A DNA stretch of 64,000 nucleotides from Sporocytophaga sp. (GCA_024707265.1 JANQAB010000004.1:248001-312000); one strand, 5' to 3'; positions 44,439 to 55,514 are shown, counted from the stretch's first letter. Notes: a model not told the origin generated them from the letters alone. A program made the numbers and translations.

Positions 44439-47400
44439 ATGAAAAAATCGATATTTTTGGGGTTAACCTTCTTATTTGTTTATTTTTCAGGGTTTTCTCA
44501 ATGGGTTAATGGTGATTTCCCTTCAGAATCTGATATCTACTCAGTACATTTTGTTGATAAACAGCATGGATTTGCCGGAGGGGTTGCAACTGCAGGGCTT
44601 TACAAGACTGATGACGGTGGACAAAGCTGGCAAAATAATTTTAATCAGAGTTCTGATTTGCTTTATTTTGGCGGTAATAAAATTCATTCTGTTTTCTTTA
44701 TAAATAAGGATACCGGATTTGCTTCAGGCTGGAATATATATAGTCTGGCTCCTATTATTATAAAAACAGTGAATGGTGGAGAGAATTGGAGCGTCCCATA
44801 TCTTGGTCCACAGTTTCCAGGATTAGGTGAGTCTTACATATCCTCTGTTTTCTTTAAAAATCCGATGCAGGGTTATGCAGTAGGAACAGGAGGAATAGCG
44901 CTTTATTCCAACGATGGAGGAATTACATGGTCAAGAATGAATTTAAATTATAACAGTAATTTAAATTCTATTGTTTTCATTGACAATCATACAGGATATA
45001 TTGTCGGAGATAATGTAATACTTAAGTCAACTGATAATGGTAATTCATGGACAGCTAAAAGGATTGAAGGAGAATTGTTTATTGATGTAAAGTTTGCGGA
45101 TCTTAATATTGGCTATGCAGCTGGGCGTTCAGGATCAATTTATAAAACAGTTGACGCAGGTATCACATGGACTAAACAAAAAACATATTTCACCGATTAT
45201 CTCAGTTCCCTTACTGTTATTGATAAAGATATAGTATATGCAGGAGGGTACGATTATATCTATAAGACAACAACCGGTGGGGAATTATGGGAGCGTCAAC
45301 CTACAAGCTATACTGGTAAGAATACATATACAACTTATTTTACTGACAGCAATACTGGGATAGCATTAGGCCAGGGGGGAAAGTGTATCAGAACCAGCAA
45401 TGGGGGAGGGAATGTTGCTCCATTTGCCCGTTTCCGTTTTGATAATACATTTATCTGTGAAGATTCATCAAATACATTTTTTAATGAAGGTCCATCTGGA
45501 TATTCTTATTCATGGTTAGTTGATAACAAAATTGTGTCATCTTCATACAACTTAACTTCTTCATTTTTTGGTACGAAGTCTATTACCCTTTCATTAGTTG
45601 CTTTCAATGGATATTATCGCGATACAATTTCCCAAGTGATAACCCCAATCTCCCTGAAGCTAAAGAAAGCTTTAATCGCAAGTATTCAGGATACCGTTTG
45701 TGAATTCTCAGGTGCAAATGTTTATGTGGATTCCAGTGAAGTTGGAGTTGCCTATTATCTTAGAATAAATGGTTTAAAGGTCGGATCTTCTGTTTTTGGT
45801 AATGGAAATCGAATATCTTTACCTACTGGGCCAATTCCTGTAGGAGGGCATTTACAGGTTCTTGCTGAAAAATCTAATGAATGCGGGATAAAGAATATAT
45901 CAAAAGATCTGCCTGTATTTATATTGGAACTTCCTGATAGCAGACGGCCGGTTATTGCCTCTGATACTTTAGTCTGCAAAGGTGATTCAACTTCCATTTT
46001 AATTTTAAACTCGCAAAAGACCGTAAAATATTATTTAAATGAAAAGTATTATTTAGGAAATGGTGATACGCTAAAGCTTCCAACAGGAAGGATGACATTT
46101 AATAGAGAGTTTCTGATTTATCAAAAAAATAATTGTTGGGCAGAGTCAAGTGCAATGATACAAAAGGCCAAGGTCAATATCAGTGAAGTAAAGGCCGAAT
46201 TTTTAACAGATAAACCTTTGTCTGTCCTAGGTGATACCATTCAACTTACCAATACCTCAACTGGATCATCGTTTGAGTGGAGGTTCAGTCCGGATATACC
46301 AGCATATCAATTCACTAATCCTGATAATACATTAAATATAGAATACAAAACAGTAGGAGAGAAAGCTATTAAACTAATTGCCTCAACATTCATAGGATGC
46401 AAAGATAGCGTTCAAACCAGAATCAAGATAGCAAAGACCGGAAAGCTTTCAGATTTGGCTATTTGTGACTCAGTCGTTCTTCCAGATAATTTATCCGATT
46501 TATATAGTCATACTGTAACAGATCTTGAAATTGATAAAGACGGTAATAGGTATTTTACCGGGTACTGCACAAAACTAAACTGTTCAGTGTCCAATTTATT
46601 TCTCTATAAGATCGGCTCTGATGGTCAGGTTAAATGGCGTCTCTACAATGAGCCAACATCAATACCCAGTTGTAAAGAAGAAATTAGTACCTCTGTAGCC
46701 CTTGATTCCGACGCAGATGGGAATCTTTATCTGACGGGGATGTTTACAGGTAAGAGATTGAATCTGGGAAATCAAGTTATATTAAAAAATAACGAATCAT
46801 ATTTATCCATAGCATATTTAATTAAGCTAAGCCCAGCTGGGAAAGTTATCTGGGAGGTTTGGGGAACTGGCTCGCAAATTTCTCCTACAGATCTTTTTGT
46901 TAAAAATAATAGTGTTTTTGTTTCAATCTCTTCTTCCATAAATGGATTTAAATGCAATTTCCCTGGTGGCATTGTGAAAAATATAGGTTTGGAAAATTAT
47001 AATGGCACTACATCAAATATACTAGAAGTAGATCTTGATGGAAATTACATTAATCATTTTTCTTTGCAAAATCCTAATTCTTTTTCTTTGGGTAACCCTA
47101 TCTATATGGCTATCCTTAACTTTTTAAACATTAGGGGGAGCGGAGGCGACGCATGGAAAGTCATTGGAGTATCTCCCAAAATGGTATATGACTGTCAGGA
47201 TAACATTCATATGATGGCAGCAATAATTGGTACTGGTGATTATAGAAATGGCAATGAGAATTTAAGTGAAGCAAAAGATATTATTCCCCCAAATCGAATA
47301 CAAAATAATCAGTTTATAGCTACATATAACAAGTATCGTGGATGGATAAGAAATAAGGGCATAATAAAAATAATAAACAATGATGGTTTGTTCCTTGATT

Positions 47401-49560
47401 TTATTAAGCTAATCAAAGTAGACGAGTTTGGGAATAAGTATGTTGCAGGAAGCTGGGGGTATGAATATTTATATCATGATAATGCTCCACTTATCATTAT
47501 CGGGTCGGATACTTTAAGGTCTTTGAAAAACTCTTTTCTTATAAAAATATCTCCTTCTGATGAAGTGATCTGGTATACCCTTTCTGAAGGAGTCTTCCCC
47601 AATAGTCTTGAATTGGTTGATGGAAAAATTGTAATCTACGGAACTTTAAATGAAAGAGGTATTTTGGGATCACACAATGAAGAAGACCAGGCATTTAAAT
47701 CGTATGGAAAATCTGATGCATTTATAGCAATATATAATCAAGTCGGATCTTTACTTAAGATGCACCTTATTGGTGGATCCACTTATGATATTGCAACAAA
47801 AATGGAAAAAGATAATTGCGGAAATATATACTTCATGCTGAAAGATCGAATGATATGGACCGGAACACCTATGGAATATAGTAATCCGTTTCGTCCGGAT
47901 TCTGATAATCATAATATAAAATTATTTAAAGTCAACGTGTCAGGCAAATGTTCTGCAGGATGCATTTCCGAAGTGCCTATATGTGGAGGCTATTCCAGAG
48001 ATAGCATCGTTATAACTTCTCCCACGGGATCATTTAAGTCCTGTAAAGGTGACTCAATGAGAATCGAGTGGTTGAACTTTGGAAATGCTATTGTGAATAT
48101 TGATTATTCAATAGATTCCGGAAAAACTTATGAATCGATTAAAAAGAACTTAAATGCTGATGCAGGTTTTTATGATTGGCTTATACCAGAATCTTTTAAT
48201 GGATTAAATCAAAAACTTGTCTTAAAAATTTCATCTGGTACAACACGGGATTCCGTAAGCTTAAATGTCAATTTTCAAATTGAACAAGCTGTAGTATCAA
48301 ATTTGGATTCCATCTATTATGTTGGTGATTTACTTGTTACTCCTTCTGAAATACCATCTGGTGGACAATTTTATATTGACGGAAAATTTAATGGCTTTAA
48401 ATCGTTTTCTCCTACTACTTTGGGTACGGGATATCATACTTTAAAGTATGTCGTGAAGAATGGTGCTTGTTTTAGTGCTACCAATAAATCCTTTTTGATT
48501 AGAAGTGAATATAGCTTGAAATTTCAAGAGGAGATTACCTATCATTCTCATTGTAGGGGAAGCATTATGGGGATCCGCTGGATGGCTAAAGGAGTCAATT
48601 CAGTTGATATCAATTATTCGGCAGATTCGGGAAAGACCTTCATTCCAATAGTTCGAGATTTTCCTGCAGACTCCGGCTATGTCCAATGGTTAGTCCCGGA
48701 AAATCTTCCTCCTCATCTGATTTTTCAGATTAGTGATAATATCAATCCTGATAAGCTGGACACGTTAACAAAGGATATAACCTTTGCGAAAGGTCAGCAA
48801 ATGTATATAGATGCTCCATTGAATTACGAACTTAATGGGGGAGTAATTCAACCATCTGTATTTCCTATAAATGGAAAACTGTCTGGCAAAGGTATTATTG
48901 CAGGTTATCTTTTTTTCCCCGGAGCTGGCAGGGGTAGGCGAACATAAAATAGTCTATACCTATACTTATGGTTTATGTATGGATACTATATCTGCTATTT
49001 TCACAGTTGTAAAATTTGATCCTTCAACCAATATTCCTACTGTAAAAGCAACGGCTTTGTCGCCCTCTCAAATAAAGGTTGAGTGGACAAGGTCTCCAGA
49101 AGCAGAAGAATATACAATTATGAGAGGTCATAATTTTGGAAATCAAATTATAGCAGATCATATTCCCGGTAATATCGTTTCCTATATTGACACAAATCTT
49201 GTTGCCGGAGAAACATATACATATACTGTGATTGCGACAAAAAGGTCCCTGTTTTATTACTCTAATCCTTCAGAAGCTGTAACTCTGTTGCCTGATGGAA
49301 TAGATTCCAAGCATGATAGAATTTTATGCAATATTTATCCTGACCCCTCTTCAGGAACATTTACAATAGATATAGGTACGTTTGTGCATGGGTATACTTA
49401 TGTTTTAAGTGATGTTGTAGGAAATATAATTTTGGAGGGCCCCTTAACAGATGAGAAAACATTTATTCAACTTTTAGATCCCATTGTCAATGGACTCTAC
49501 AATATTAGAATAAACAAGGATGGTTATATATTAAGTAGAAAAATACTTATTATCAGGTAA
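44439..49560 (+). pseudogene. Giant Ycf48-repeat secreted protein with T9SS domain, split by an apparent frameshift
   Basis: The first frame runs from ATG 44439 to a stop at 48947 (1502 residues). A second frame continues from about 48917 to 49560 and carries the C-terminus. Removing one T from the T7 run at 48910-48916 joins them as AGYLFSPELAGVGEHKI, giving about 1706 residues. Layout: signal peptide (FSGFSQ), six Ycf48/BNR-like repeats (GLYKTDDGGQSW, ALYSNDGGITWS, ILKSTDNGNSWT, IYKTVDAGITWT), a PKD-like stretch, a middle region with SBBP-like repeats, and two copies of a short domain (IEWLNFGNAIVNIDYSIDSG and IRWMAKGVNSVDINYSADSG). A fibronectin-like domain and a T9SS sorting domain (NIYPDPSSGTFTIDIG) follow. 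Without the second frame the protein would not be exported by T9SS. Confidence 0.8.
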
Positions 49561-49758
49561 ATTTTGTTGCACAAATCATCATCCTGGGAAAGGATAAGAT
49601 AATTGTCCCTGAGAGGTATAGCTCTTTAAAGTTGGTAAATTTAACTCAAAAGAGATTTTCTCTTGGATTTGAATAGAAGATAGAAGGTCTTTAAACTCTG
49701 AATAAGGTACATACTTCTGATACTATTTTCTGTATTCTGAAGAATTTTCAAAATTGAT

Positions 49759-51132
49759 ATGAATAGGAAATTACTGTTATATACAACACTTCTCTCGCTC
49801 TTGATAGGTTTTAACTTCAAGGCGTTTTCTCAGATTCCTAAGCCCGCATTGGTCGGTTATTGGCAAAACTGGTCAACGGATCTTAAGCTTACGGATATCC
49901 ATGATGCTTACAATGTAATACAATTGGCTTTTGGAACTACTGAAGGTTCTTCATTGTCAAAAATTACATTCAGCTTGCCCTGGAATTATAGTAAGAGTGC
50001 ATTTATGGCAGATATAGATGTGCTTCATTCAAAAGGGAAAGTAGTTGTGTTAAGTCTGGGAGGAGGCAATGATCCTGTCAGGCTGGATAGTGAGGAGGCT
50101 AAACAAGAGTTTATAAGTTCGGTAAACGCCATTCTTCAGGAGTATAATTATAAGTTCGATGGAATAGACATAGATTTTGAATCCACCTCCATGGCTTTCG
50201 GATCATCCTGGACAATGGATGATCCTGCGCCTGCTCAGATCAATCTTATAGACGCAATAAAAACATTGATGAGTGATTATAAAAATGCCACTGGCAAAAA
50301 GATGTTGCTCACAATGGCTCCTGAGACCATCTATTTAATGGGTGCAATGAGTTCTTATCAGATGGATACTTACAATGGAGGCGCTATGTTGCCCATTATC
50401 GAGAGCTTAAAAGATGAAATCGATTTGCTTCATTGCCAGTACTACAATGCAGGAGGTGCAACCGGTGGTACATACGCCATAGATGGGATTGTTTACTTCG
50501 ATAACAGTGATCCTGATTACATTACATCGATGACGGAAAGTATTATCAAAGGCTTCCCTTTGCTGAGGAATAAAGGCGTTTACAGTGGCTTTCCTTCTTC
50601 TAAAGTAGCGATAGGTCTTCCTGCCATCCCTAGTAGTTGTCTGGGGACAGGCTCTGGTTATAATAGTCCTGAGGATGTTTGCAGAGCAGTGCAGTATTTG
50701 CAGGGTAAAATTTCCAAACCTTCGGATTTTAGCTACACCGTAACTGCTTCTTATCCGGATCTTGCTGGATTGATGACCTGGTCCATTAATCACGACAAGA
50801 ATACATGCGGTGGAGTTTATTCGTTTGCAGAAAATTTTGCTTGTGCTTTCGAGGTTTTAACCAGCCTGCCAATTGCAATGGATGATTTCAGAGGTATTGA
50901 AGTTTATCCGAATCCTGCTAATGATTACATCAATTTAAGTGTTGAAGCTGATTTAACAGGTGCAACAGCATTTGATATCATAAATGCTGAAGGAGAAATT
51001 ATCTATACAGGCAGTCTTTTATCAGAAGTAAAAACTTATAATCTGGATATCCATGATTTTAAATCGGGTTTGTATTTCCTTAGAATACATTCTGATAAGG
51101 TGAAGTGGAATAAGCGGTTTGTAAAGTATTGA
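49759..51132 (+). CDS. Glycoside hydrolase family 18 chitinase with T9SS sorting domain
   Basis: A 457-residue exported enzyme. Signal peptide ends KAFSQ. The GH18 barrel covers residues about 28-365: LVGYWQNWS at its first strand, VVVLSLGGGND at strand 3, and the catalytic motif DGIDIDFE with general acid Glu141 (Asp134, Asp137, Asp139 precede it). Later come MAPETIYLMG, LLHCQYYNAGG and the final strand LAGLMTWSINHD with the active-site Trp. The family cleaves chitin with retention through substrate assistance. A T9SS domain ends it (VYPNPANDYINLSVE ... LYFLRIHSDKVKWNKRFVKY), so the enzyme is cell-surface bound or released outside. Confidence 0.95.
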   Translation: MNRKLLLYTTLLSLLIGFNFKAFSQIPKPALVGYWQNWSTDLKLTDIHDAYNVIQLAFGTTEGSSLSKITFSLPWNYSKSAFMADIDVLHSKGKVVVLSLGGGNDPVRLDSEEAKQEFISSVNAILQEYNYKFDGIDIDFESTSMAFGSSWTMDDPAPAQINLIDAIKTLMSDYKNATGKKMLLTMAPETIYLMGAMSSYQMDTYNGGAMLPIIESLKDEIDLLHCQYYNAGGATGGTYAIDGIVYFDNSDPDYITSMTESIIKGFPLLRNKGVYSGFPSSKVAIGLPAIPSSCLGTGSGYNSPEDVCRAVQYLQGKISKPSDFSYTVTASYPDLAGLMTWSINHDKNTCGGVYSFAENFACAFEVLTSLPIAMDDFRGIEVYPNPANDYINLSVEADLTGATAFDIINAEGEIIYTGSLLSEVKTYNLDIHDFKSGLYFLRIHSDKVKWNKRFVKY

Positions 51133-51330
51133 TCAGTTGTTTTTCTGCAATGACTGAGCGATTAAATCCCGTGGTTTGATTCAAGCCTCAAAACAGAAAG
51201 GTTTCCGTGAGGTCTAGTCATGGAATGGTAAGTGTAAATTGATAGACCTTCAACCAGATCTTAATACTATTGTCAGCCTAATTAAGAGGGGAACCTATTG
51301 ACAGAATAAATTGAATGATTAAATTTTTAT

Positions 51331-52551
51331 ATGAAATATTTACTCGTCTTATTTTTAACTCTTTCTTTATACTATAGCTCTATAGCTGGAAATGACAGAT
51401 ATGCAGACTTGCAAATTGAAAGGAAAAATATAAAAAAGTTGGGGACGGTTCTATCTCCACTTAATTTTATTCAAATTCCATTTTCGTTTTCTTCCGATTC
51501 AGTTACAATTTCAAAACGTTATCAGAAAATCTTATCCACTTCACCTGTTGTAAAAATTGAGCTTTACTATACGGGCTTTAAAGAAGCAAAAGGTTTCAGT
51601 AACGATACCCTTAATTATAAGAGACTGGATGATTTGAAGAAAAAGTTTCCTGAATTATTTAAGGATAGCAGAATTAAATGGGTATTTATAAAACAAACAG
51701 GTGCAACTTCAGTAGATGTTGCGAGAACTTATTTTCATGGCTTTATTATTTATTATAAATCAAGTAGTGGTTATAAAGATGGAATAATGTTAATGAATTT
51801 ACTGGAGGGAAAAGATCCTTTATCAGGACTGGACAGTACCTTATGTGAATATATTTTGGGATATATAGAAATTAAAAATGTAGCTGAGTCTCCTCTGTTT
51901 GATACTACTGTTATTTCTGTACTTAATCGTAATCCTAACTGGAAAAATATGCTGATTGTATGCGATTATACGGGAAGTATGGGCCCATATTTTACCCAGG
52001 TAATAAAATGGCAATTTCTCAATAAGAAGAAGAACACAAACCGTGTTGCGAACTATGTGCTGTTTAATGATGGTGATGATAATAAGGTTCCATATGGGCA
52101 ATGGAATTCAAGGGTGAAAGAAATAGGAAATACAGGTGGAATCTATCTATTAAAAGACCCTTCTATGGATGACCTGGTAGATAAATCAATTGAAGTAGTC
52201 CGTGCTGGTTGTGGAGGTGATTTTCCTGAAAATGATTTTGAAGCGATCTTAAAAGGAGTAAACGAATTTGGTCGTGATATGGATGTGGTTTGGATTGCAG
52301 ATAATTTCGCTTTTCCAAGAGATTCATCTTTGGCTTCAAACTTGAAAGATATTAGAATCAAAATCGTATTATGTGGTGCGGAATCTGGAATTTCTCCATT
52401 ATACCTGGAACTTGCACATAAATATCATTGGCCTATTTATACAATTGAAAAAGATATAGAAAATCTTGAGCAGCCGGAAACAGAAAAGGGATTTTTATAT
52501 AAAGGTCTGAAATTCAGATTGATTAATGGGGTAGTTCAGCGTGTGAAATAA
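51331..52551 (+). CDS. Exported vWA-like domain protein
   Basis: A 406-residue protein with a signal peptide (YYSSIAG). The second half looks like a von Willebrand A fold: the MIDAS-type motif VCDYTGSMGPY at Asp212, then NYVLFNDGDDN and, further on, DVVWIADNFAF and IKIVLCGAESG as the later strands. vWA domains bind ligands through a divalent metal. The first half has no recognised family. It has no T9SS domain, so it should stay periplasmic. It is followed after 190 bases by a lipoprotein gene in the same direction. Confidence 0.7.
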   Translation: MKYLLVLFLTLSLYYSSIAGNDRYADLQIERKNIKKLGTVLSPLNFIQIPFSFSSDSVTISKRYQKILSTSPVVKIELYYTGFKEAKGFSNDTLNYKRLDDLKKKFPELFKDSRIKWVFIKQTGATSVDVARTYFHGFIIYYKSSSGYKDGIMLMNLLEGKDPLSGLDSTLCEYILGYIEIKNVAESPLFDTTVISVLNRNPNWKNMLIVCDYTGSMGPYFTQVIKWQFLNKKKNTNRVANYVLFNDGDDNKVPYGQWNSRVKEIGNTGGIYLLKDPSMDDLVDKSIEVVRAGCGGDFPENDFEAILKGVNEFGRDMDVVWIADNFAFPRDSSLASNLKDIRIKIVLCGAESGISPLYLELAHKYHWPIYTIEKDIENLEQPETEKGFLYKGLKFRLINGVVQRVK

Positions 52552-52738
52552 AAGTAGAGTAACCGTTTTAAAAATTTTCAGGAGTATAGTTTTGCAATTA
52601 CTATTCTCGGAATTCTTAGATGCAGAAAATATAGGGACAATAATATACCTGTATGTGTCAAAGTATATTGTTGTTGTTGTTTTAGTACCTCTTTATCAAT
52701 AAAGCTCTAACCCATATTGCGGTTCTTTTATAATAAAT

Positions 52739-53830
52739 ATGATCTTTTATAACAGCAAAACTTCAGCTCTTTATTTTATAGTGATAATTTATAATATTAT
52801 TCTATCATCCTGTATGAACAGGCAAGATAATGTTAAATATGCTGAATTTTCAGACAAGCCTTGTCCACCTGCTGTAAATATTGACTCCCTCAAAGTTGTT
52901 CTACGAAAGCAGATAAGAGGAGAGGAAAGAATGTCAGGATATCAATCTTCCTATTCGGATGATGGAGCTGGTAAATCAGATTTTACATTCTCAGAGAATA
53001 CTCCTGTATACGCTGCGGCTGATACAAACAGCACTGTGTTAGCTTTACTCCCTTTTTGCTCAGAAATCCGACGTATAGAAGGTATAAAGAGCCTTAATGC
53101 ACAGGGAGAAAGGTGGATTTCTGTCATGCATCCGGAAGATGTTACAAAGATTGGATACCTCCGTGACAAAGACCTTGCTGACTACATGGAAAAAGTCTAT
53201 GATTCTGATTATGGATTCATAATAGGAGCATCAGATACTCTTATGAATGAATACCGGCTCAGGATAATTGAAATAATAAGGTTTTCACTTACTGACCATA
53301 AAATCCTTGAACGTTATAAAACAAAATATCTGGCAAGCGGATATCGATTCAACAGAGTGATTAATTCAACTCTTTCGACAAGTCAGCATCCCGATGAAGG
53401 GAATTTCAAAGCGCTGTACGTTTATGAAACCTATCGCCAATCATGCCCGGGAGGAGGGATGAAAGAATTTATACTGGATGATGGAAGTAAACTGAAACAG
53501 GTCACAATTGTAAGTTCAGAAGGAGAAGGAGGGTTTTATAACATAGAGATTGCATACATCCCTTTGAAATTTTATAATGGTAAAGTTTTGTTGGTGGCGG
53601 ATGCTGATGTTCAGAATATTTTTAACTGGGAGCAAGCCGATTTAAGGGTTTTCCCGTATCCTGTTGGTTCTAGTATTCCTATCGAGGATATGGTTGTCAT
53701 TCAATATGTTTCCAATGGCTATGATGATCCGAATATTGATAGTGATACAGATCCCGAAAAAGCAAAGGTAATTACAAAGAACACGATCTATCAATGGAAT
53801 GGTAACGAGCTTATAAAGGTTAAAGAGTAG
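52739..53830 (+). CDS. Lipoprotein with an SH3-like segment
   Basis: A 363-residue lipoprotein (lipobox ILSSC, Cys25). Residues about 85-145 have the pattern of a bacterial SH3-like domain: ENTPVYAAADTNSTVLALLP, then WISVMHPEDVTKIGYLRDK. The rest is strand-rich and unassigned, with a conserved-looking NIEIAYIPLKFYNGKVLLVA segment. SH3-like domains bind cell-wall or protein ligands. Role unknown; the preceding vWA-like gene may be its partner. Confidence 0.7.
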   Translation: MIFYNSKTSALYFIVIIYNIILSSCMNRQDNVKYAEFSDKPCPPAVNIDSLKVVLRKQIRGEERMSGYQSSYSDDGAGKSDFTFSENTPVYAAADTNSTVLALLPFCSEIRRIEGIKSLNAQGERWISVMHPEDVTKIGYLRDKDLADYMEKVYDSDYGFIIGASDTLMNEYRLRIIEIIRFSLTDHKILERYKTKYLASGYRFNRVINSTLSTSQHPDEGNFKALYVYETYRQSCPGGGMKEFILDDGSKLKQVTIVSSEGEGGFYNIEIAYIPLKFYNGKVLLVADADVQNIFNWEQADLRVFPYPVGSSIPIEDMVVIQYVSNGYDDPNIDSDTDPEKAKVITKNTIYQWNGNELIKVKE

Positions 53831-53890
53831 CCCTGGGGAATATCGATGAAGGTTTATGAAGCAGGAGATTGAAATTACAAATTGTTTTGT

Positions 53891-53933
53891 AACTATCAGA
53901 TCCTTCGCAGACTCAGGATGACCAAGGAAAGCG
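53891..53933. repeat. Family-2 intergenic repeat, copy 1
   Basis: AACTATCAGATCCTTCGCAG, then ACTCAGGATGACCAAGGAAA. The core ATCCT...AGGAT can form a small hairpin. Two more copies lie at 54822 and 55389. Confidence 0.6.
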
Positions 53934-53992
53934 CGTCTCTTTATTCTACTATAATCCCTCGACCGGTGATGATGTTATATTATGAGGATTAT

Positions 53993-54373
53993 TTATTCCT
54001 CCGTATTCACCATGTGGAAGGCCATTTTGGGAAAACTTGAAAATAACTCTTTTTTTAATTGTTCGTCTATTGGCAGTTGGTATACTGCTTTATTCATGCA
54101 CTTAAGCCATGCAATAGCTTTGCTTTCTGTAATTTCATGAGGCATATGTCTTGCTCTCATTTTAGGATGACCATAAAGCTCTGAATATGCAGCCGGTCCA
54201 CCCATGAACTGAGTAAGAAATAATAACTGTTTGTTTTTGATAACCTCTTTAGGTGTTTTGCTGAAAAGCGGAGCCAGTTGTTCATCGGTAAATACCAGAT
54301 CATAGAAATAGTCTACCAAAAGCTGCAGATTAGCAGGGCCAAGCCTGTCATATAAATTAGGAAGGTCTTCCAT
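53993..54373 (-). CDS. Group II truncated haemoglobin
   Basis: A 126-residue protein with the short (2/2) globin fold. Features of group II: Tyr24 in DYFYDLVF (B10 position), FLTQFMGGPAAYSELYGHP, then the proximal His76 in RARHMPHEIT (F8) and Trp89 in AWLKCM (G8). These proteins bind oxygen or NO and often help in oxidative or nitrosative stress. The gene is alone, with a repeat-rich region on both sides. Length matches the family. Confidence 0.92.
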   Translation of the reverse strand: MEDLPNLYDRLGPANLQLLVDYFYDLVFTDEQLAPLFSKTPKEVIKNKQLLFLTQFMGGPAAYSELYGHPKMRARHMPHEITESKAIAWLKCMNKAVYQLPIDEQLKKELFSSFPKMAFHMVNTEE

Positions 54374-54729
54374 GTATTATAGTTAGTAAGTACACAAAGG
54401 TACAACATTTTGGAGAAGTTTCACCAGGCATTGAAGGTGAGGTGGAAATGAGTTTTGAGTTGTGTGGAAAAAATGATTTGATAGGGCTTTGAGTTTATTG
54501 ATTTGATAGACTGAGAGTTAATGAACTTACTGTCATTTATGTCCTGATGTTATATATAGAGTACAAACTCTTGGCGCTTATACTCTTAGGAAGAGAGCTG
54601 TTTGCTTTTTTTTTATTTAAAAAAATGGTACACTTGTTAAACCCTTATGAAGAGGTAATTCTATTAAGGGAGTATGGTTGGCTTTAGTGAAACATTGAAC
54701 GAGGATATAGGAGGTGTCTAATATTTTCT

Positions 54730-54757
54730 GGTCATGTTGAGCTTGCGAAACATCTGA
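54730..54757. repeat. Short intergenic repeat (GTCATGTTGAGCTTGCGAAA...)
   Basis: GGTCATGTTGAGCTTGCGAA then ACATCTGA. Repeats of this form are found between genes in many bacterial genomes (recollection only). One copy is seen here. Confidence 0.4.
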
Positions 54758-54821
54758 GTGTTCAAAAGAATGAGTTTAAGCTATCTGGCAGATTTGCAGT
54801 TTTAGTAGCGAATCAGTTTGT

Positions 54822-54863
54822 GACTATCAGATCCTACGCAGTGTTCTGGAGGACCAAGGAAAG
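54822..54863. repeat. Family-2 intergenic repeat, copy 2
   Basis: GACTATCAGATCCTACGCAG then TGTTCTGGAGGACCAAGGAA; less well conserved in the second half than copies 1 and 3. Confidence 0.5.
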
Positions 54864-54925
54864 TTTAAACTTTTTTGCATTCTTAGATTGTGTTAAAGAA
54901 GTTGGTTTTTCTTGATTCTATTTAT

Positions 54926-54982
54926 AAATAGCGATGCAATCGCTGTTCTCGTAAATCCTCATTAAGGAAACGAGGACTATTG
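54926..54982. repeat. Family-1 double-hairpin repeat, copy A
   Basis: AAATAGCGATGCAATCGCTG is the first hairpin (slightly degenerate), TCCTCATTAAGGAAACGAGG the second, then ACTATTG. It lies about 30 bases upstream of the gene at 55011. Confidence 0.65.
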
Positions 54983-55010
54983 TAGCAAAACTGAATAAAA
55001 GCAAAATTAT

Positions 55011-55346
55011 ATGATAAATACAGAGAAAACATTAACAGAAGTAATAGAAGTATTAAGAAGCAGAGGTTATGTTGAAGATTTCAACTTGTTCGAGGTTGGT
55101 CTTTCCTATAAAAAAAGTGGTGAACAGATCAATCTCAATGACATTGTGATCGACAAGACTTATCGCTTCACAGGGCAGAATGACCTGGAAGATGAAGCTG
55201 TCTTATATGCCATGAGAAATACTAAGGACGGGGTGAAAGGTATATTTGTAAATGGCTATGGAACATATAGCGATAAAGAAGCTGATGAGATTATAGGCAA
55301 GATCGTCAGACGTGAGGAAGATGATAATGATGATTGGATGAATTGA
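55011..55346 (+). CDS. Small conserved protein of a family often mislabelled as phosphoribosylpyrophosphate synthetase
   Basis: A 111-residue acidic protein (MINTEKTLTEVIEVLRSRGY, DFNLFEVGLS, DIVIDKTYRFTGQNDLEDEA, VLYAMRN, KGIFVNGYGTYSD). A family with this order (Y-x-x-D-F, then F-x-x-D-x-x-Y-R-F-E, then A-I-x-x-x-x-x-G-I-x-V-x-G-Y-G-x-Y) is common in Bacteroidota, and databases often attach the PRPP synthetase name to it in error (from memory). No catalytic PRPP synthetase residues are present. Function unknown. Confidence 0.75.
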   Translation: MINTEKTLTEVIEVLRSRGYVEDFNLFEVGLSYKKSGEQINLNDIVIDKTYRFTGQNDLEDEAVLYAMRNTKDGVKGIFVNGYGTYSDKEADEIIGKIVRREEDDNDDWMN

Positions 55347-55388
55347 TAAATCCGGACAGACTTAAGATTAAATGACCAACCATTCTGT

Positions 55389-55436
55389 AAATATCAGATC
55401 CTTCGCTGCGCTCAGGATGACCAGGTAAATTGCGCC
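55389..55436. repeat. Family-2 intergenic repeat, copy 3
   Basis: AAATATCAGATCCTTCGCTG then CGCTCAGGATGACCAGGTAA. The core ATCCTTCGCTGCGCTCAGGAT forms an imperfect hairpin. Confidence 0.6.
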
Positions 55437-55514
55437 CTTTTTTGAAATGTTATTAGATTCAGTTAATGAAGGTAATTAGGTAGATTGCTAGACTTGCTCT
55501 TAATTCTATATGAA

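Larger units (their letters stand above)
54374..55010. other. Repeat-rich intergenic region
   Basis: About 640 bases without a gene. It contains a copy of a GTCATGTTGAGCTTG-type repeat at 54730-54757, a family-2 repeat at 54822-54863, and a family-1 double hairpin at 54926-54982. The rest is AT-rich. Confidence 0.6.

Noticed and set aside
44216-44509. A 97-codon open frame before the giant T9SS gene
   Set aside because: It overlaps the signal peptide of the giant gene and shows no coding pattern.
48890-48950. Programmed ribosomal frameshifting as the explanation for the split giant gene
   Set aside because: A slippery T7 run exists, but no downstream stimulatory hairpin or Shine-Dalgarno-like element was seen. 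A base error or length variation is simpler, though not excluded.
52660-52680. A short TTG triplet repeat before the SH3-like lipoprotein gene
   Set aside because: Only three to four units, in non-coding sequence, with no link to a promoter element.
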